A DNA stretch of 64,000 bases from Cupriavidus metallidurans CH34 (GCF_000196015.1 NC_007973.1:2790001-2854000); one strand, 5' to 3'. Shown: positions 17,810 to 27,589, counted from the stretch's first letter. Notes: generated by a model from the letters alone, not told the origin. Numbers and translations are program-made.

Positions 17810-19417
17810 ATGACCACCACCCCGCTCGCCGAGCCCAGCGATCTGACCCGACGCAGGTTCCTGCGCACTTCCCGGCGCTTTCTGGGCCTGGGCGCCAGTC
17901 TGGCGCTGGTGGGACCGGCGGTGCTCGCGGCCCCGGCCGTGGTGTCGAGCGGACGCCCGAACACGCCCGACGGCATCCAGCTTGGCGATCCGTCGGATGA
18001 CGGGCTGGTGGTCTGGGCACGCGCCGAGCGTCAGTCGCGCATGGTGGTCGAATACGCCGCCGAGCCGGGTTTCCGCAATCCGATGCGCATTTCGGGCCCG
18101 CTGGCGACCAGTGAAGCCGACTTCACCGCCCGCACCGTGCTGACCGGCCTGCTGCCGGGTCAGCAATACCACGTGCGCGTCGCATTCGAGAACCCCGAGC
18201 AACGCCGTGGCATGGGCGCCTGGACGGAGGGTTCGTTCCGCACCCCGTCCCAGCAGGCCGATCGCCCGATCCGCTTCGTCTGGTCGGGCGATACGGTCGG
18301 CCAGGGCTGGGGCATCAACCCCGACCTCGGCGGGATGCGCATCTATGAAGCGATGCGCCAGCGCAACCCGGACTTCTTCATCCACAGCGGCGACACAATC
18401 TACGCGGACAGCCCGATCACGGCCGAGCAGAAAGCCGAGGATGGCCGCATCTGGCGCAACCTGGTGACGGAGGAAGTCAGCAAGGTCGCCGAGACGCTGA
18501 AGGAGTTCCGCGGCCGTCATCGCTACAACATGATGGACACCAACGTGCGCCGCTTTGCGAGCCAGGTCCCGCAAATCTGGCAGTGGGACGACCACGAGAT
18601 CACCAACAACTGGTCAGACTCGAAGGATCTCTCCGGCGACGCGCGCTACACGGAAAAAGACGTGCGCGTGCTGGTGGCGCGCGGCAGCCGCGCCTTCCTG
18701 GAAAACGCGCCGATGCGCTGGCACCGCCAGGGGCTGGCCGAGCGCGTGCATCGCAAGATCGGCTACGGACCACTGCTCGACGTGTTCGTGCTCGACATGC
18801 GCAGTTTCCGCGGTCCAAATGGATATAACCGCGAGACGACCGAAAGCGCGGCCACGGCATTCCTCGGCAATGCGCAACTCGAATGGCTGGTGGCGGAACT
18901 GATGGCATCGCAGGCCACCTGGAAGGTCATCGCCGCTGATATGCCGATCGGCCTCGGCGTGCCCGATGGCAAGGACGCACAGGGGCGTCCGCGCTGGGAA
19001 GCCATCGCCAACGGCGACGGTCCGGCGCTGGGACGCGAACTGGAAACCGCCCGACTGCTCACGCGCATCCGACAGGCTGGCATCAAGAACGTGGTGTGGG
19101 TGACGGCGGACGTGCACTACTGCGCCGCCCACCACTACTCGCCGGAACGCGCGGTGTACAAGGATTTCGATCCGTTCTGGGAATTCGTGGCCGGCCCGCT
19201 CAATGCAGGCAGCTTCGGCCCGAACCCGCTCGACAACACGTTCGGGCCGCATGTCGCATTCCAGAAGGCACCCACCGCGCAGAACATGTCGCCGTTTGCC
19301 GGCTATCAGTTCTTCGGCGAGGTCAACATCGACCCCGCCTCGCGCGCGCTGACCGTCGATCTGCGTGACCTGAACGGCGTGTCCCAGTATTCGCAGATGC
19401 TGCAGGCGCAGGCCTGA
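17810..19417 (+). CDS. phoD: PhoD-type alkaline phosphatase/phosphodiesterase, Tat-exported
   Basis: A 535-aa exported metallo-phosphoesterase that releases phosphate from organic phosphates in the periplasm. The N-terminus holds a twin-arginine signal, TRRRFLRTSRRFLGLGASLALV. An N-terminal fibronectin-like PhoD_N domain precedes the catalytic domain, which shows WSGDTVGQ, IHSGDTIYAD, WQWDDHEITNNW and TADVHYCAAHHY, all metal-binding motifs of the family. A candidate Pho box lies upstream. A second, longer PhoD paralogue is at 52 kb. The chosen start places the Tat motif near the N-terminus. Confidence 0.92.
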   Translation: MTTTPLAEPSDLTRRRFLRTSRRFLGLGASLALVGPAVLAAPAVVSSGRPNTPDGIQLGDPSDDGLVVWARAERQSRMVVEYAAEPGFRNPMRISGPLATSEADFTARTVLTGLLPGQQYHVRVAFENPEQRRGMGAWTEGSFRTPSQQADRPIRFVWSGDTVGQGWGINPDLGGMRIYEAMRQRNPDFFIHSGDTIYADSPITAEQKAEDGRIWRNLVTEEVSKVAETLKEFRGRHRYNMMDTNVRRFASQVPQIWQWDDHEITNNWSDSKDLSGDARYTEKDVRVLVARGSRAFLENAPMRWHRQGLAERVHRKIGYGPLLDVFVLDMRSFRGPNGYNRETTESAATAFLGNAQLEWLVAELMASQATWKVIAADMPIGLGVPDGKDAQGRPRWEAIANGDGPALGRELETARLLTRIRQAGIKNVVWVTADVHYCAAHHYSPERAVYKDFDPFWEFVAGPLNAGSFGPNPLDNTFGPHVAFQKAPTAQNMSPFAGYQFFGEVNIDPASRALTVDLRDLNGVSQYSQMLQAQA

Positions 19418-19485
19418 GCGTCCTCGCGAAGCCGCCGACCGAAACACCGGGCGGCGGTGTCAATCACCGGTATCAATCGCCGCTA

Positions 19486-20499
19486 TCAATCGCTCTTGAT
19501 ACCGTTGTCCTGAATGACCTTGCCCCACTTCGCGTAGTCATTGCGCATACGCGTGGCGAACTGGTCGGAAGGCAGGTACGAGGCCACAGTGCCGGCGCCC
19601 AGCATCTTCTGCTCGACGGTCGGATCGGCCAGCGCCCCCTTGAGCGCGGCCGACAGCTTCGCCACGATCTCCTTGGACGTGCCGGCCGGCGCCAGCAAGC
19701 CACCCCACGACGCGGCATCGAATCCCGGGAAGCCCTGCTCCGCCACGGTCTTCACCTCGGGCGCGAAGCTCACGCGCTTGCTCGACCCCACCGCGATTGC
19801 ACGCAGCTTGCCCGCCTTGATGTGCGGCAGCGCGGCAATCATGTCCGAGAACATCATCGGCACTTGTCCCGCCAGCACATCGGACATGGCCGGCGCGCTG
19901 CCCTTGTACGGCACGTGCTGCACGTCGAAGTGACCGAGGTTCTTCAGAAGCTCCGTCGACAGATGGCCGAAGCTGCCATTGCCCGCGCTGGTGTAGTTCA
20001 TCTGGCCGGGGTTGGCCTTGGCCTTTGCGATGTACTGCTGCAGGTTGGTCACATCGGGCAGCGCGTGCGGATTGACCACCATCACGATCGGCAGCTCATA
20101 TGCGTTACCGATAGGCGCGAAGTCCTTGAAGATGTCGTAGCCCTTGCGCGGCAGCAGATACGGCGCCAGCAGCGTCGGCGTGGCCAGCATCACGATCGTG
20201 TAGCCATCAGGCGTGGCCTTGGCCACGGTCTCGGTGCCGATGGTGCCTGATGCGCCCGGACGATTGTCGATGACGATCGGCTGCTTGAGCGTCTCGCTCA
20301 TCTTCTGGCCGATGATGCGCGCAGCGGTATCGGTGGGACCACCGGCCGGGAACGGCACAACCAGCCGGATCGGCTTGTCCGGGTAGTTTGCCTGGGCCTG
20401 CGCCGTGGCAGGAACGAACGGCAGCAGTGCCGCCACGGCGAGCGTGGACAGCGCCAGGCGGCGATGGGTACGTTGATGACGGTGACTACGGTATTGCAC
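19486..20499 (-). CDS. Bug family tripartite tricarboxylate transporter receptor
   Basis: A 337-aa periplasmic solute-binding protein of the Bug/TctC family, greatly expanded in beta-proteobacteria. A cleavable signal ends near ATAQAQA, followed by YPDKPIRLVVPFPAGGPTDTAARI, the family hallmark; HVPYKGSAPAMSDVLAGQV is also typical. I chose the GTG at 20499 because GGAGGA sits correctly before it. Ligands are generally carboxylates. It follows the CoA-transferase gene by 69 nt on the same strand, suggesting uptake of the acid that the transferase activates. No TctAB membrane genes are nearby. Confidence 0.9.
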   Translation of the reverse strand: MQYRSHRHQRTHRRLALSTLAVAALLPFVPATAQAQANYPDKPIRLVVPFPAGGPTDTAARIIGQKMSETLKQPIVIDNRPGASGTIGTETVAKATPDGYTIVMLATPTLLAPYLLPRKGYDIFKDFAPIGNAYELPIVMVVNPHALPDVTNLQQYIAKAKANPGQMNYTSAGNGSFGHLSTELLKNLGHFDVQHVPYKGSAPAMSDVLAGQVPMMFSDMIAALPHIKAGKLRAIAVGSSKRVSFAPEVKTVAEQGFPGFDAASWGGLLAPAGTSKEIVAKLSAALKGALADPTVEQKMLGAGTVASYLPSDQFATRMRNDYAKWGKVIQDNGIKSD

Positions 20500-20568
20500 G
20501 TTGCTTCCTCCAATTGCTGCCGGCGAACAGGACACGCCGGCCTGCTTTTTCGTTTTTGAGAATCCGTT

Positions 20569-22212
20569 TCAGAGCTTCATGACGCCGGGCCGGAACAACC
20601 GCGCGTCCATCAGGCGCAGGTCATCGGCCACGGCGACCGGCGTGGCGCATTGATCGAGCACGTCGCGTTGCAGGTCCACGCCGGGGGCGATCTCGACCAG
20701 CGTCAGGCGAGCATCGCCCTGCGCGTCAGCGCGCATTTCGAACACGGCACGTTCGGTGATGTAGAGCACAGGCACACCGAGCGACGCCACATACGGGCCG
20801 TTGAAGCTCAGGTGCGATACCTCGGGCACGATCTTCTTCACACGACCCTCGCGCGCGATCCGCAACTGGTCCTGCTCGACCCGTACCTCGAGGCCGCCGG
20901 CTGTCAGCGTGCCCATGAACACCACGGCGCGTGCGCTCTGGGTGATGTTGATAAAGCCGCCAACGCCAGCGATCAACGCGCCCTCGCCTTCCCCGAACTT
21001 GCTCACGTTGACGTTGCCGTGCCCGTCGAGTTCGGCCAGACCGAGAATCGCAAGGTCGATGCCGCCGCCTTCGTAGAAGTCGAACTGCGCGGGCTGGTCG
21101 ACCACCGCTTCGGGATAGGCCGACGCGCCGAAGCTCAGTCCATCCGCCGGCGTGCCGCCGATCGGACCGGCTTCCACGGTCAGCGTGAAACCGCCCAGGC
21201 CGGCCTGATGCGCCAGCGCGCCAACCGCGGCGGGCATCCCGACACCCAGGTTCACCACGCGCGGTTTGCGTGCCGCAAGCTCCATGACGGCGCGCCGCTG
21301 CACAATCGTGCGCGCATCGAGTTGCGCCGACGCATCTGGCAACACCTCGGCTTCCTTCGCCCGCTCCGCGGCCTCGGCGGCTTCACCGCGCCACGGCCTG
21401 ACATAGGCTTCGTTGTAGGCCTCGGCAAACGTCATCAGGTGATGCCCTGGCTGTTCACTGACCACCACGTAGTCCACCAGAATGCCCGGCACGTGGATGG
21501 CCTGCAGGGTCTCGTGGTAGTCGACCACCGACTCCACCTGGGCGATCACGATGCCGCCCGAGTTGTGCGCGGCTTGCGCCATCGCCAGCAGTTCGTGGTG
21601 GAAGGCCTCGCGATGCGTGCTGAGATTGCCGCGCGTGTCGGACGCCGTGCAGCGGATCAGCGCGCAATCGATGCGGAAGCTCGGATAGAACAGATATTCG
21701 TCGCCACGGAAGTCGACCGCCTCTACCCAGTTCGCCGTACCGGCGGCAATGGCATCGCGGGCACGCTGGTTGACCGCGCCACCGTGGTAACGCGCGTCCT
21801 TCTCGACACGAGGATCGACGAACGTATGCAGACCGATCTTGGTCAGTACGCCGGGCTTGCCGCCTGCGATGGCCCGATAGAGGTGCGTGAGCACGCCCTG
21901 TGGCAGGTTGAAGCCTTCGCACTGCTCGGTCATCGCCAGCGTGGCCAGCCGCGTGGCGGAGCGCCAGTGACCGCCGACGACCGCGCGGGTCATGCCGACG
22001 TTACCGAAATGGTTCACACCACGGGCGCCCCGGTCGCCCTGCCCGGCCGAATACACCAGCGTCAGGTCTCGTGGCAGGGCCTCGCGCAAGAAGCGCTGCT
22101 CGAGCGCCTCGGTCACCCCTTCGGCGTGCCCCGCCCCGACAAACCCGGCGCTAGCCACGGTCCAGCCGCTCTGCACGAGCGCGGCCGCCTGCGCGGTGGT
22201 GATCACCTTCAT
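20569..22212 (-). CDS. Fused acyl-CoA:acetate/propionate CoA-transferase
   Basis: A 547-aa single-chain family I CoA-transferase with both alpha and beta halves, like YdiF or propionate CoA-transferase. The alpha half begins MKVITTAQAAALVQSGWTV with GFVGAGHAE. The beta half has NLGVGMP (321-327) and the catalytic glutamate E347 in TVEAGPIGG. It transfers CoA between short carboxylic acids; the substrate is unknown. The ATG follows CAGGAGACAGCG. It forms a probable operon with the downstream Bug receptor, facing an IclR regulator. Confidence 0.9.
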   Translation of the reverse strand: MKVITTAQAAALVQSGWTVASAGFVGAGHAEGVTEALEQRFLREALPRDLTLVYSAGQGDRGARGVNHFGNVGMTRAVVGGHWRSATRLATLAMTEQCEGFNLPQGVLTHLYRAIAGGKPGVLTKIGLHTFVDPRVEKDARYHGGAVNQRARDAIAAGTANWVEAVDFRGDEYLFYPSFRIDCALIRCTASDTRGNLSTHREAFHHELLAMAQAAHNSGGIVIAQVESVVDYHETLQAIHVPGILVDYVVVSEQPGHHLMTFAEAYNEAYVRPWRGEAAEAAERAKEAEVLPDASAQLDARTIVQRRAVMELAARKPRVVNLGVGMPAAVGALAHQAGLGGFTLTVEAGPIGGTPADGLSFGASAYPEAVVDQPAQFDFYEGGGIDLAILGLAELDGHGNVNVSKFGEGEGALIAGVGGFINITQSARAVVFMGTLTAGGLEVRVEQDQLRIAREGRVKKIVPEVSHLSFNGPYVASLGVPVLYITERAVFEMRADAQGDARLTLVEIAPGVDLQRDVLDQCATPVAVADDLRLMDARLFRPGVMKL

Positions 22213-22286
22213 CGCTGTCTCCTGGTTCTTCTGGTTTTTTCTGGCGTTTCCGGACTGTCCTGCCATCGTGGTTTTCGCCGAACCAC

Positions 22287-22312
22287 GTTTTGCGAACATT
22301 TGTTCGGAAAAC
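22287..22312. promoter_or_regulatory. 26-bp near-palindromic operator
   Basis: Left half GTTTTGCGAACAT, right half TTGTTCGGAAAAC: the halves are reverse complements except for one internal pair and the centre. The core CGAACA-TT-TGTTCG is perfect. An imperfect direct copy (GTTTTCGCCGAAC) precedes it at 22271-22283. It lies between the divergent CoA-transferase and IclR genes and is the likely IclR operator. Confidence 0.65.
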
Positions 22313-22387
22313 GCATATCATACGGATCGGCAGCCCGGACGCAAGCCCGGTTTGACCCTCGGATACCTTTCATTGATTTCCACGCCA

Positions 22388-23176
22388 ATGCCTGACGACC
22401 ACGCTCCGGAGATCCCGAAGAAGGAAGAACTGCTCGACTCGCTGACCAAGGGGCTTGCCCTGTTGCGGCTGTACGCCAGCGGCGTGGAGCGTCTGACGAT
22501 GCAGGAGGTGGCGGACGAACTCGACGTCACCCGCGCGGCCGCGCGCCGGCTGCTGCTGACGCTGGCGCACAACGGCTACCTGGCCCAGGAAGGCCGGCAG
22601 TTCGCCCTGACACCAAAAGTGATGGATCTGGGCTACGCGTACTTTGCGTCGATGAACCTGCCGCAACTGGCCCGGCCCTACTTGCAGGCACTCTGCGCCG
22701 AAGTCGGCGAAAGCTGCTCGGTCGGGATGCTCGACCAGGAATCCGTGGTGCTGGTCGCGCGCGAGGAACCCAGCCAGCTACTGCGCGTGGACATGGCGAT
22801 CGGGCGCCGGATGCCGGCATATGCACACTCGCTCGGCCGCGTGCTGCTGGCGGGGCTCGACGCCGAAGCGCTCGACGCCTATCTCGCGCAAGCTGAACTC
22901 AGGCAACTGACGCCATTCACGATCAGTTCGCGCCCCGCGCTGGCGCGCAAGCTCGAAGCGGTGCGCGCCGACGGCTTCTGCACGTTGATCAGTGAATTGG
23001 CGGATGGCTTCGCCGGCATCTCGGTGCCGCTGCATGACCAGACCGGCAAGACCGCGGCTGGCCTCGGTTTGAGCATGGTGCTGGGCAGCCGCGATCAGGC
23101 TTATCTCGAGAAACACTACCTGCCGCCTCTGCGACGCACGGCGGCGCAGATCGAGTCCATCCTGAAAGCACGCTGA
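22388..23176 (+). CDS. IclR family transcriptional regulator
   Basis: A 262-aa regulator. The N-terminal winged helix spans about 15-75 (SLTKGLALLRLYASG, LTMQEVADELDVTRAAARRLL) and the C-terminal effector domain ~90-260 (MPAYAHSLGRVLLAGL, FAGISVPL). The wording of the HTH is close to the PcaR/PobR subgroup that controls aromatic-acid genes. It is divergent from the CoA-transferase/Bug pair and probably controls it through the palindrome at 22287-22312. The start at 22388 was chosen; the frame is open far upstream but overlaps the transferase gene. Confidence 0.92.
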   Translation: MPDDHAPEIPKKEELLDSLTKGLALLRLYASGVERLTMQEVADELDVTRAAARRLLLTLAHNGYLAQEGRQFALTPKVMDLGYAYFASMNLPQLARPYLQALCAEVGESCSVGMLDQESVVLVAREEPSQLLRVDMAIGRRMPAYAHSLGRVLLAGLDAEALDAYLAQAELRQLTPFTISSRPALARKLEAVRADGFCTLISELADGFAGISVPLHDQTGKTAAGLGLSMVLGSRDQAYLEKHYLPPLRRTAAQIESILKAR

Positions 23177-23211
23177 CGGCACACTGCCCACGCGCAAACG
23201 CCCCGAAAGGA

Positions 23212-23245
23212 AAAAGCCCCGCTGGCCGGGGAGGTCGCGGGGCTG
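23212..23245 (-). terminator. Terminator of the GST gene
   Basis: AGCCCCGC pairs with GCGGGGCT around a GC-rich loop. AAAAA at the left gives a U-tract on the leftward strand. It may also serve the convergent iclR gene. Confidence 0.65.
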
Positions 23246-23365
23246 AAGTGGTAGCGGGGCAAGGATCCAGTCGCCCCAAGGGCTATCTTGGTGGAAGACC
23301 TGCGGCTCGGCATCACCCGAATGTGGGGAAAAGCGTGGGGTAACGCACCTAACTTCCGCGAAAAA

Positions 23366-23974
23366 TCATGCGTGCGGCAGATCCTGGAACGGAGCGAACC
23401 GTTCGACCGCCGACGTGAACGCCGCCAGCACCGGATGCCGCGCTGGGTCGACCTTTCCGGGCAACATGGCCTGCGTGAACGTCCAGACCACGGCAGCAGT
23501 CAGCCCTACCTGATCGAGCGCGCGGGCGTCGGCCGGCACCGGCATCTTGGCGATCTCCTGCTCCAGCAGTTCAAACGCGGCCGCGCGCTGGCCGTCGATC
23601 CGTTCCAGCCAGGGCTCATGCTGCTTGGCCTCGGGCCGAAGGTTGTGCTCGTAGACGTTCTGGACAACCTTTTCGCAGGCCGCCAACGCCAGGCCAATCG
23701 TGCGCAGCGCGTGCTGGCGATCCGCCAGACCCGCGGGCATCAGGCTGCGGCCAGCCAGCGTTTCCGCGTAGTCGATGATCAGCGTCGAATCCATCAGCAC
23801 AACGCCGTTATCGCAAACCAGCGACGGCGCCTTGACCACCGGGTTGATCGCGCGGAACTGGTCGAAGGTACGGAATACCGAAACCGATTCATGCGTGAAC
23901 GGCAGGTCGAGCAGGCGCAGCGCGATGGCGACGCGGCGTACGTAGGGAGAATCGAGCATCCCGATCAGTCTCAT
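23366..23974 (-). CDS. Glutathione S-transferase family protein
   Basis: A 202-aa cytosolic GST. The thioredoxin-like N domain reads MRLIGMLDSPYVRRVAIALRL, with the Ser-Pro of the active-site region at about S8-P9. NPVVKAPSLVCDNGVVLMDSTLIIDYAE is the cis-Pro and gamma-glutamyl-binding segment. The helical C domain follows. The frame is open further upstream, but the conserved start is at 23974. Substrate is unknown; it resembles bacterial YfcF/YibF-like GSTs. Confidence 0.9.
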   Translation of the reverse strand: MRLIGMLDSPYVRRVAIALRLLDLPFTHESVSVFRTFDQFRAINPVVKAPSLVCDNGVVLMDSTLIIDYAETLAGRSLMPAGLADRQHALRTIGLALAACEKVVQNVYEHNLRPEAKQHEPWLERIDGQRAAAFELLEQEIAKMPVPADARALDQVGLTAAVVWTFTQAMLPGKVDPARHPVLAAFTSAVERFAPFQDLPHA

Positions 23975-24168
23975 TTCCTTGGCTCCGGTGGCTGGGTGAC
24001 GCGGAGATTTCCGCGCCGGGACGCATACGATAGCGCAGCCCAGACGCACATGCAGCGTGCCGCACGTGACAGCCCATGACCGCGTCACTCAAGTAACCTA
24101 ATGATCATTTCGATCACTTCAATGATTGAACTAGTCAAAAAATCGCATTTCCCCTACACTCCGCACCT

Positions 24169-24191
24169 GAATTGATCGATTCAATCAATTC
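24169..24191. promoter_or_regulatory. Candidate operator of the D-threonate operon
   Basis: GAATTGAT and ATCAATTC form perfect 8-bp arms 7 bp apart, nested inside a wider TTGATC...GATCAA pair (to about 24199). AT-rich GATCA/GATTGA elements recur from 24101 to 24199, upstream of kdgT. Probably bound by the DeoR regulator encoded at the end of the locus. Confidence 0.5.
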
Positions 24192-24244
24192 ATTGATCAA
24201 AACACACAGGCTGCCGCGCACCCCAGGCGCGGCTGGAGACGAAC

Positions 24245-25228
24245 ATGCAGATTCATATCAAGCGCGCCATCGAGCGCGTGCCGGGCGGCATGATGATCGT
24301 GCCGTTGCTGATCGGTTCACTGGTTGCCACCTTCGCGCCTGACGGCCCGAAGTTCTTCGGGTCATTCACTAACGCGCTGTTCACCGGCGCTCTGCCGATC
24401 CTGGCGGTGTTCTATGTCTGCATGGGCGCCAGCATCAACATCAAGGCCACCCCATACATCGTCAAGAAAGGCGGCGTGCTGTTCGCCACCAAGGTAGGCA
24501 CGGCGATGCTGCTGGGCGTGATCCTCGGCCACTTCCTCGGCGAGTCGCCGATCAGCGCGGGCATGTTCGCCGGCCTCTCCACGCTGGCCGTGGTGGCCGC
24601 GATGAACGACACCAACGGCGGCTTGTACATGGCGCTGATGGGTCAGTACGGCCGGCCCGAGGACGTCGGCGCCTACTCGATCATGTCGCTGGAATCGGGT
24701 CCGTTCCTGACCATGGTGACGCTGGGCGTGGCTGGTCTTTCGGCATTCCCCTGGCCGACACTGGTTGGCAGTATCCTGCCGCTGATGCTGGGCATGCTGC
24801 TCGGTAACCTCGATCGCGAGATGCGCGACTTCCTCAGCAAGGCCGTTCCCGTGATGATTCCGTTCTTCGCGCTGGCGCTGGGCGCGGGCCTCGATCTGCA
24901 CAAGGTCTGGCAGGCCGGCATGCTCGGCCTCGGCCTGGGTGTGGCAGTGGTGGTGGTCACCGGCTTCGCGCTGTATATCGCGGACCGCCTGAGCGGCGGC
25001 ACGGGTGTGGCGGGCGTTGCGGCGGCAAGCACCGCGGGCAATGCCGCGGCGGTACCCACGCTGGTGGCGGCAGCCAACCCCGCCTATACCGAAGCAGCCA
25101 AGAGCGCCACGATCCTGGTGGCCGCATGTGTGGTCGTGACCGCCGTGCTGACGCCGCTGGTCACCGCATTCGTGGCACGCCGGGTAGCCAATCGCACCAG
25201 CGCGGCCGTGGCCAGGACCACCGCATGA
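24245..25228 (+). CDS. kdgT: 2-keto-3-deoxygluconate permease family transporter KdgT
   Basis: A 327-aa inner-membrane proton symporter with about ten hydrophobic segments. [45 protein letters not shown] and [21 protein letters not shown] are signature stretches of the KdgT family. Given the next two genes, it probably imports D-threonate or another four-carbon sugar acid rather than 2-keto-3-deoxygluconate. Its stop overlaps the dtnK start (ATGA). It is first in the operon, behind AT-rich operator-like DNA. Confidence 0.92.
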   Translation: MQIHIKRAIERVPGGMMIVPLLIGSLVATFAPDGPKFFGSFTNALFTGALPILAVFYVCMGASINIKATPYIVKKGGVLFATKVGTAMLLGVILGHFLGESPISAGMFAGLSTLAVVAAMNDTNGGLYMALMGQYGRPEDVGAYSIMSLESGPFLTMVTLGVAGLSAFPWPTLVGSILPLMLGMLLGNLDREMRDFLSKAVPVMIPFFALALGAGLDLHKVWQAGMLGLGLGVAVVVVTGFALYIADRLSGGTGVAGVAAASTAGNAAAVPTLVAAANPAYTEAAKSATILVAACVVVTAVLTPLVTAFVARRVANRTSAAVARTTA

Positions 25229-26457
25229 CCTGGCTGATCATCGCCGACGACCTGTCCGGCGCCGCTGACTGCGCAATCGGCTTTGCCGCGCACGGCGCGC
25301 GCGCGGTGGTCACACTCGACGTGGCCGATTCCGTCGGCATCGCCGATGCAGAAATCGTGGCGGCTGATGTCGATAGCCGCCGCATGACGCCCGAAGATGC
25401 CACCACGAGCAACATCGACGCCTGGCATCGCGGCGACGGCCGGCACCGGCGGCTGTACAAGAAAATCGACTCGACCCTGCGCGGTAACTGGGCCGCCGAA
25501 ACGGTGGCATTGCAACCGCTGGCGGGGCTGGCGATCATCGCGCCAGCGTTCCCCGCGACAGGGCGCACCACACGCGGCGGCCGTATGTTCGTCAACGGCC
25601 AGCCATTGGAAGACACCGACATCTGGCGCCTGGAAGGCCTGAACGGTCACGCTGACATGGTGGCGCTGCTCGCCGCGCGCGGACTGGCCACGGCGCTACT
25701 GCCGCTCGACGTCGTTCGGGCAGGCGCGCCGGCCGTGCTCGCCGAGTTGCGTGCGCGACAGGCGGACGGCATCGCGGCCGTTGTCTGCGACGCCGAAACC
25801 GAACAGGATCTCGTGACCCTGGCCGACGCCTCGAATCAGCTCGACACGCCGGCGTACTGGGTCGGCTCCGGCGGACTGGCGCGCTCGCTGTCCACCGTGG
25901 CGCAGGTCACGCGCGCGGAGACGACATCTCCGGTCACGTATCACCAGGGACCGGTGCTGACGATGGTCGGCAGCATGTCGGGCATTTCCGGCAAGCAAGC
26001 CGCCTACCTGTGCGAGCGGGCGCGAATGGAAGCCCTGGTCGTGGCGCCGCAGACGCTACGCGATGGCCCGGGCCATCCTGCATGGACCACCACGCGGCAA
26101 TCGATCACGAACTGCCTGAGCGCCGGCCGCGACCTGCTGCTCAGCATCGGCCGCGACGATGCATTCGACCCGGCCGAAGGGCCGCGGCTGTCGACCGCGC
26201 TCGCGCAACTGGCTCTGCCCTCCTTCGAACATGTTGGCGGATTGATCGCCACCGGCGGCGAAACCGCGCGCGCCATGCTCGGCGCGGCCGGTATTGCGGC
26301 GCTGGCATTGCGGCACGAGGTCGAACCCGGCGTGCCGCTGTCCGACACCATTGAATCCCTCCCTGGCGCGCCGGCGCGCCGCGTGGCCACCAAGGCCGGT
26401 GCATTCGGCACCGAAGCTGCGTTGTGGCTGGCGTGGCAAGCCATGCGCCAGAACTGA
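25225..26457 (+). CDS. dtnK: D-threonate kinase (DUF1537 four-carbon acid sugar kinase)
   Basis: A 410-aa cytosolic kinase that phosphorylates D-threonate (or D-erythronate) at C4. The N-terminal half has [17 protein letters not shown] (substrate acid pair D8-D9) and [10 protein letters not shown]. The C-terminal nucleotide half shows VGSMSG and [15 protein letters not shown]. DtnK with a PdxA2 dehydrogenase was assigned experimentally when DUF1537 was characterised, with a Cupriavidus locus among the examples (from memory). The start overlaps kdgT and a longer frame upstream is not real. D-erythronate cannot be excluded as substrate. Confidence 0.88.
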   Translation: MTWLIIADDLSGAADCAIGFAAHGARAVVTLDVADSVGIADAEIVAADVDSRRMTPEDATTSNIDAWHRGDGRHRRLYKKIDSTLRGNWAAETVALQPLAGLAIIAPAFPATGRTTRGGRMFVNGQPLEDTDIWRLEGLNGHADMVALLAARGLATALLPLDVVRAGAPAVLAELRARQADGIAAVVCDAETEQDLVTLADASNQLDTPAYWVGSGGLARSLSTVAQVTRAETTSPVTYHQGPVLTMVGSMSGISGKQAAYLCERARMEALVVAPQTLRDGPGHPAWTTTRQSITNCLSAGRDLLLSIGRDDAFDPAEGPRLSTALAQLALPSFEHVGGLIATGGETARAMLGAAGIAALALRHEVEPGVPLSDTIESLPGAPARRVATKAGAFGTEAALWLAWQAMRQN

Positions 26458-26487
26458 ACCGCCCCACGAAACGGGATAAAGACAAAC

Positions 26488-27489
26488 ATGAGCGACTACA
26501 TTCCTGTCATCGGCATCACGATGGGTGATGCCACGGGCATCGGGCCCGAAGTCATCGTCAAGAGCCTGGCCCACGAAACCGTCTACGCCCAATGCCGCCC
26601 GCTGGTTATCGGCGATGCGCGCCGTCTCGAGCAGGCAGGCAGGCTCGTCAACTCGGCACTCAAGATCCGCGCGATCCAGTCGCCCGAGGAAGCACGCTTC
26701 GAGCCGGGCACGATCGATTGCATCGACCTGGGCCTGATCCCCGAAGACCTGCCGTTCGGCAAACTGTCTGCCGTGGCGGGCGACGCGGCGTTCCGCTACA
26801 TCGAGCGCGCGGTCAGACTGGCGCAGGAAGAAAAGATCGATGCGATCTGCACCGCGCCGCTGAACAAGGAAGCCCTGCACGCGGGCGGCCACAAGTTTCC
26901 GGGCCACACCGAGATGCTGGCGCACCTGACCGGCACGCCCGAAGTCTCGATGATGCTCGTCGCGCCGAAGCTGCGCGTGATTCACGTCACCACGCACATC
27001 GGCCTGCTTGATGCCATCCGCAAGATCGAACCCGGTCTGGTACAGCGCACGATCGAGCGCGGCCAGGTGACGCTGCAGCGCGCGGGCATCGCTGCCCCGC
27101 GCATCGGCGTCTGCGGCATCAACCCGCACGCTGGCGAGAACGGCCTGTTCGGTCACGGCGAGGAAGAGCAGAAGATCATTCCGGCCGTGGAAGCGCTGCG
27201 CGCGCGCGGCTGGGACGTGGAAGGCCCGCTGCCGGCCGATACACTGTTCTACCGCGCCGGCCGTGGCGATTTCGACCTCGTGGTGGCCATGTATCACGAT
27301 CAGGGCCATGGCCCGGTCAAGGTGCTTGGCCTGGAAGCCGGCGTGAACATCACCGTGGGCCTGCCAGTCATCCGCACGTCGGTGGACCACGGCACCGCGT
27401 TCGACATCGCCGGCAAGGGCATCGCCGACGAACGCAGCCTGCTGGAAGCATTGCGCCAGGGCGCGGAGCTGGCTACCCGCCGCGCGTGA
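26488..27489 (+). CDS. pdxA2: 4-phospho-D-threonate 3-dehydrogenase PdxA2
   Basis: A 333-aa NAD-dependent dehydrogenase. It oxidises 4-phospho-D-threonate, which then decarboxylates to dihydroxyacetone phosphate, feeding glycolysis. It is a paralogue of vitamin B6 enzyme PdxA and keeps the three metal-binding histidines: H170 (VTTHIG), H214 (NPHAGE) and H270 (MYHDQGHG). The context next to dtnK and kdgT, not pyridoxine genes, supports PdxA2. It lies 30 nt after dtnK and is followed by a terminator-like hairpin. Confidence 0.9.
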   Translation: MSDYIPVIGITMGDATGIGPEVIVKSLAHETVYAQCRPLVIGDARRLEQAGRLVNSALKIRAIQSPEEARFEPGTIDCIDLGLIPEDLPFGKLSAVAGDAAFRYIERAVRLAQEEKIDAICTAPLNKEALHAGGHKFPGHTEMLAHLTGTPEVSMMLVAPKLRVIHVTTHIGLLDAIRKIEPGLVQRTIERGQVTLQRAGIAAPRIGVCGINPHAGENGLFGHGEEEQKIIPAVEALRARGWDVEGPLPADTLFYRAGRGDFDLVVAMYHDQGHGPVKVLGLEAGVNITVGLPVIRTSVDHGTAFDIAGKGIADERSLLEALRQGAELATRRA

Positions 27490-27544
27490 GCAGGACGGCG
27501 GCCCTGCCGCCCTGCCACACAGCTTGAGCCAGCCACCGCTGCGG

Positions 27545-27550
27545 TAAGAT
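27545..27550 (+). promoter_or_regulatory. Possible deoR -10 box
   Basis: TAAGAT, with TTGAGC at 27524-27529 as a possible -35 (15-bp gap, slightly short). Transcription would start inside the hairpin at 27552. Confidence 0.35.
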
Positions 27551-27551
27551 C

Positions 27552-27575
27552 GGGGATCGTTTTCGATCCCCTTTT
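27552..27575 (+). terminator. Terminator after pdxA2, just before deoR
   Basis: GGGGATCG-TTTT-CGATCCCC followed by TTTTCTCTTTT: a textbook intrinsic terminator, 14 nt before the deoR ATG. Confidence 0.8.
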
Positions 27576-27589
27576 CTCTTTTCCCATCC

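Noticed and set aside
20650..22395. A 581-codon open frame antisense to the CoA-transferase
   Set aside because: No family resemblance; the opposite strand encodes a complete transferase with catalytic motifs.
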